DNA of 7,201 nucleotides, taken from the NCBI GenBank assembly GCA_031255875.1, contig JAIRRR010000140.1, positions 1-7,201 on the forward strand, given 5' to 3'. The stretch's first letter is position 1; the number at the start of each line of letters is the position of its first letter. The position numbers were made by a program, and so were the translations under genes. The notes under the pieces are model-generated. The model ran no database searches. It was not told where the DNA came from and worked only from the letters and a program-made list of their open reading frames with translations. Below, in pieces: positions 6,084 through 7,201 of this stretch. This DNA comes from Treponema sp. (GTDB lineage Bacteria > Spirochaetota > Spirochaetia > Treponematales > Breznakiellaceae).

Positions 6084-6142
6084 CGGGCCCGTCCGGGAAA
6101 TGTCACATCGCGCAACCTTAAAGTCACAACGAGCCGTTTTAT
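6084..6142 (+). repeat. 59-bp direct repeat, copy 2
   Basis: This is the partner of the repeat at 2142-2200, in the same orientation, with 50 of 59 positions identical. Differences within the well-conserved 46 bp are GC for TT, GAG for AAA and T for C. GTCACA recurs at 6102-6107 and 6123-6128, again 21 bp apart. CGGGCCCG (6084-6091) is a small palindrome that copy 1 lacks. The repeat starts 2 bp after the permease stop and ends where homology of the following truncated gene begins. The two copies bracket about 3.9 kb containing the complete transporter. Confidence 0.85.
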
Positions 6143-6148
6143 GGCGCC

Positions 6149-6727
6149 ATGTCGACCCTGGACCAGTGCGAGCGGCTGGGCCTCCTGGACCCCGAGATGC
6201 AGTACGTCCACTGCACCGGGGCGTATACGAAGGATCTGCCGCCCCTGGAGGCGGGGCAGGCCGCGCCCACGGCGAAGAACGTCTGGGCGTTCGGTATGGC
6301 CCAGGTATTCGCGACGATGTCGCCGGCCATGCACGAGGAATACGAGATCGAGCTGGTGCGGCCGCTGTACGAGCGTTTCGGGCTGCTCTACTACGGATGC
6401 TGCGAGCCGCTGCACAACAAGATAGACATCGTGAGGAAACTGAAGAACGTGCGGAAAATATCGATGAGCCCCTGGGCCGACGTGGCGAAAGGCGCGGAGA
6501 ACATACACGGTGACTACGTGCTGTCGCTCAAGCCGAACCCCGCGTTCCTGGCGATAGAGTTCGACAGCGAGAACATGGCCCGGACGGTGCGGAACGCGGT
6601 TGCGGCGTGCCGGGCGAACGAGACGCCGCTGGAGGTCATCCAGAAGGACGTGAGCACCATCGGGTACCACCTGGATTACCTTGACCGCTGGGAGAAACTG
6701 GTAATGGGCATAGTCCGGGATGTATAG
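6149..6727 (+). pseudogene. C-terminal fragment of a URO-D (uroporphyrinogen decarboxylase-like) family protein
   Basis: The 192-residue reading frame matches the C-terminal half of the URO-D-fold proteins common in anaerobes beside sugar or methyl-transfer genes. They are related to corrinoid methyltransferases and are not necessarily true haem enzymes. Recognisable pieces are MSPAMHEEYEIE (57-68), FGLLYYGCCEPLHNKID (77-93), ISMSPWAD (104-111), YVLSLKPNP (123-131) and a terminal DRWEKL. Full-length members are roughly twice as long, so the N-terminal half of the barrel is missing. The frame is open back to 6122, inside the repeat, and the ATG at 6149 has no ribosome-binding site, so this is probably a remnant rather than a working gene. 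The remaining frame is undamaged, which suggests recent truncation or continued use as a domain. Codon choice favours GCG, GAG and CTG, unlike the transporter genes. Confidence 0.75.
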
Positions 6728-6735
6728 TCTGAGCC

Positions 6736-6748
6736 GGAGATTGTTTTG
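6736..6748 (+). promoter_or_regulatory. Ribosome-binding site and TTG start of the ROK regulator
   Basis: GGAGA (6736-6740) lies 5 nt before TTG (6746-6748). No ATG is available in this frame before residue 46, inside the helix-turn-helix, so a TTG start is needed. A second TTG at 6764 lacks as good a site. The frame is the same as that of the URO-D fragment, whose TAG at 6725-6727 is the only upstream barrier. Confidence 0.65.
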
Positions 6749-7201
6749 AGACATGAACGAAAATTGTTAGTCGGCAATCATGAATTGATTAGATACATTA
6801 ACAAAAAAAATGTTTTGGATACAATTTTCCAGGAAAAACAAATTTCGAGAATAGAAATTTCCAAACGTGTAAAGCTGGCCATGCCGACCGTGATGCGCAT
6901 TGTTGAGGAATTTATCCAAGATGGCCTGGTCAATGAAATCGGAAAGGGAAATTCAAACGGAGGGCGCAAACCCGCCATGTTGAGTATCAATCAGGATGCC
7001 CGGTATTTTCTTGTCGTGACAGTTTCTGAATACGCATACAGCATGGTTGCCAACTTAGGCGGAAAAATCTTGGGAGATTATGAACTGAAAATAGATTTTT
7101 CCGGCCAGGAGGATTTTATCCTGGCCCAGCTAAAAAACTGTATGCAACAGGCAATCAAAAAAAGTGGCCTGAATGCCGGGGATATTACTTGCTGCGGAAT
7201 C
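6746..7201 (+). CDS. ROK family transcriptional regulator, N-terminal part (runs off window)
   Basis: The first 152 codons of a ROK-family (NagC/Mlc/XylR-type) regulator are present, and the gene continues beyond base 7201. The opening GNHELIRYINKKNVLDTIF (10-28) and the winged helix-turn-helix ISRIEISKRVKLAMPTVMRI (33-52) are typical. The wing carries the family's GGRKPAML (72-79). The sugar-sensing domain then begins (FLVVTVSEYAYSMVANLGG, 88-106) without the DxGxT phosphate motif of ROK kinases, as expected for a repressor. Such proteins usually control neighbouring sugar uptake and catabolic genes by binding DNA until a sugar or sugar phosphate is present. It starts 18 bp after the URO-D fragment on the same strand, so the two may share a transcript. 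Its DNA is much more AT-rich than everything to the left. Which operon it regulates is not shown. Confidence 0.88.
   Translation, partial: MRHERKLLVGNHELIRYINKKNVLDTIFQEKQISRIEISKRVKLAMPTVMRIVEEFIQDGLVNEIGKGNSNGGRKPAMLSINQDARYFLVVTVSEYAYSMVANLGGKILGDYELKIDFSGQEDFILAQLKNCMQQAIKKSGLNAGDITCCGI

Noticed and set aside
2142..6142. Interpretation of the bracketed segment as a classical composite transposon
   Set aside because: The flanking repeats are only 59 bp, encode no transposase, and I found no target-site duplication. The neighbouring Rpn protein lies outside the bracket.
5763..6425. 220-codon plus-strand frame running from the permease through repeat copy 2 into the URO-D fragment
   Set aside because: It is an out-of-frame reading of two recognised coding regions, and its composition is dominated by Arg, His and Pro.
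6032..6754. 240-codon minus-strand frame opposite the URO-D fragment
   Set aside because: Open antisense frames are expected from the strong G-ending codon bias of the fragment, and there are no domain features.
1..7201. CRISPR array, tRNA, rRNA or complete insertion sequence
   Set aside because: I saw no regularly spaced repeats with unique spacers, no tRNA cloverleaf or CCA end, no rRNA sequence, and no transposase framed by terminal inverted repeats.

Overview
The window looks like a chromosomal stretch of a host-associated spirochaete, most likely a gut Treponema or close relative. This is inferred from the style of the Rpn/PD-(D/E)XK protein, the short signal peptide ending LFAGG on the binding protein, and a lipoprotein with a spirochaete-like lipobox. 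Most of it is GC-rich, with a clearly AT-rich segment at the right end. No species can be assigned from sequence alone.

Layout: (1) 1-156 has no gene and holds degenerate direct repeats. (2) 157-1089 and 1203-2069, both on the minus strand, encode an unrecognised lipoprotein and an Rpn-type PD-(D/E)XK nuclease/transposase-like protein. (3) 2070-2313 is a divergent intergenic region with several hairpins, the first copy of a 59-bp repeat, and a probable promoter and 5' UTR hairpin for the genes to the right. (4) 2314-6081 is a complete sugar ABC importer of the RbsB/RbsA/RbsC class: periplasmic binding protein, double-NBD ATPase and permease. A 346-bp gap packed with inverted repeats separates the binding-protein gene from the ATPase gene. 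(5) The second copy of the 59-bp repeat begins 2 bp after the permease stop. (6) 6149-6727 is the C-terminal part of a URO-D-family protein, missing its N-terminal half, and its homology begins at the repeat edge. (7) 6746-7201 is the start of a ROK-family regulator that runs off the window.

Functionally, the binding protein should capture a monosaccharide-like ligand in the periplasm, the permease should translocate it, and the ATPase should power the step. A ROK regulator is a common sugar-responsive partner for such importers, but here it may belong to the locus of the broken URO-D gene. No sugar kinase, isomerase or other catabolic gene is present.

The two most notable signals are non-coding. 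One is the pair of direct repeats bracketing the whole transporter, with a truncated gene at one edge. The other is the strongly foldable segment 3277-3527, closed by a near-perfect 13-bp long-range stem and followed by a T-tract. Neither can be identified without database comparison.
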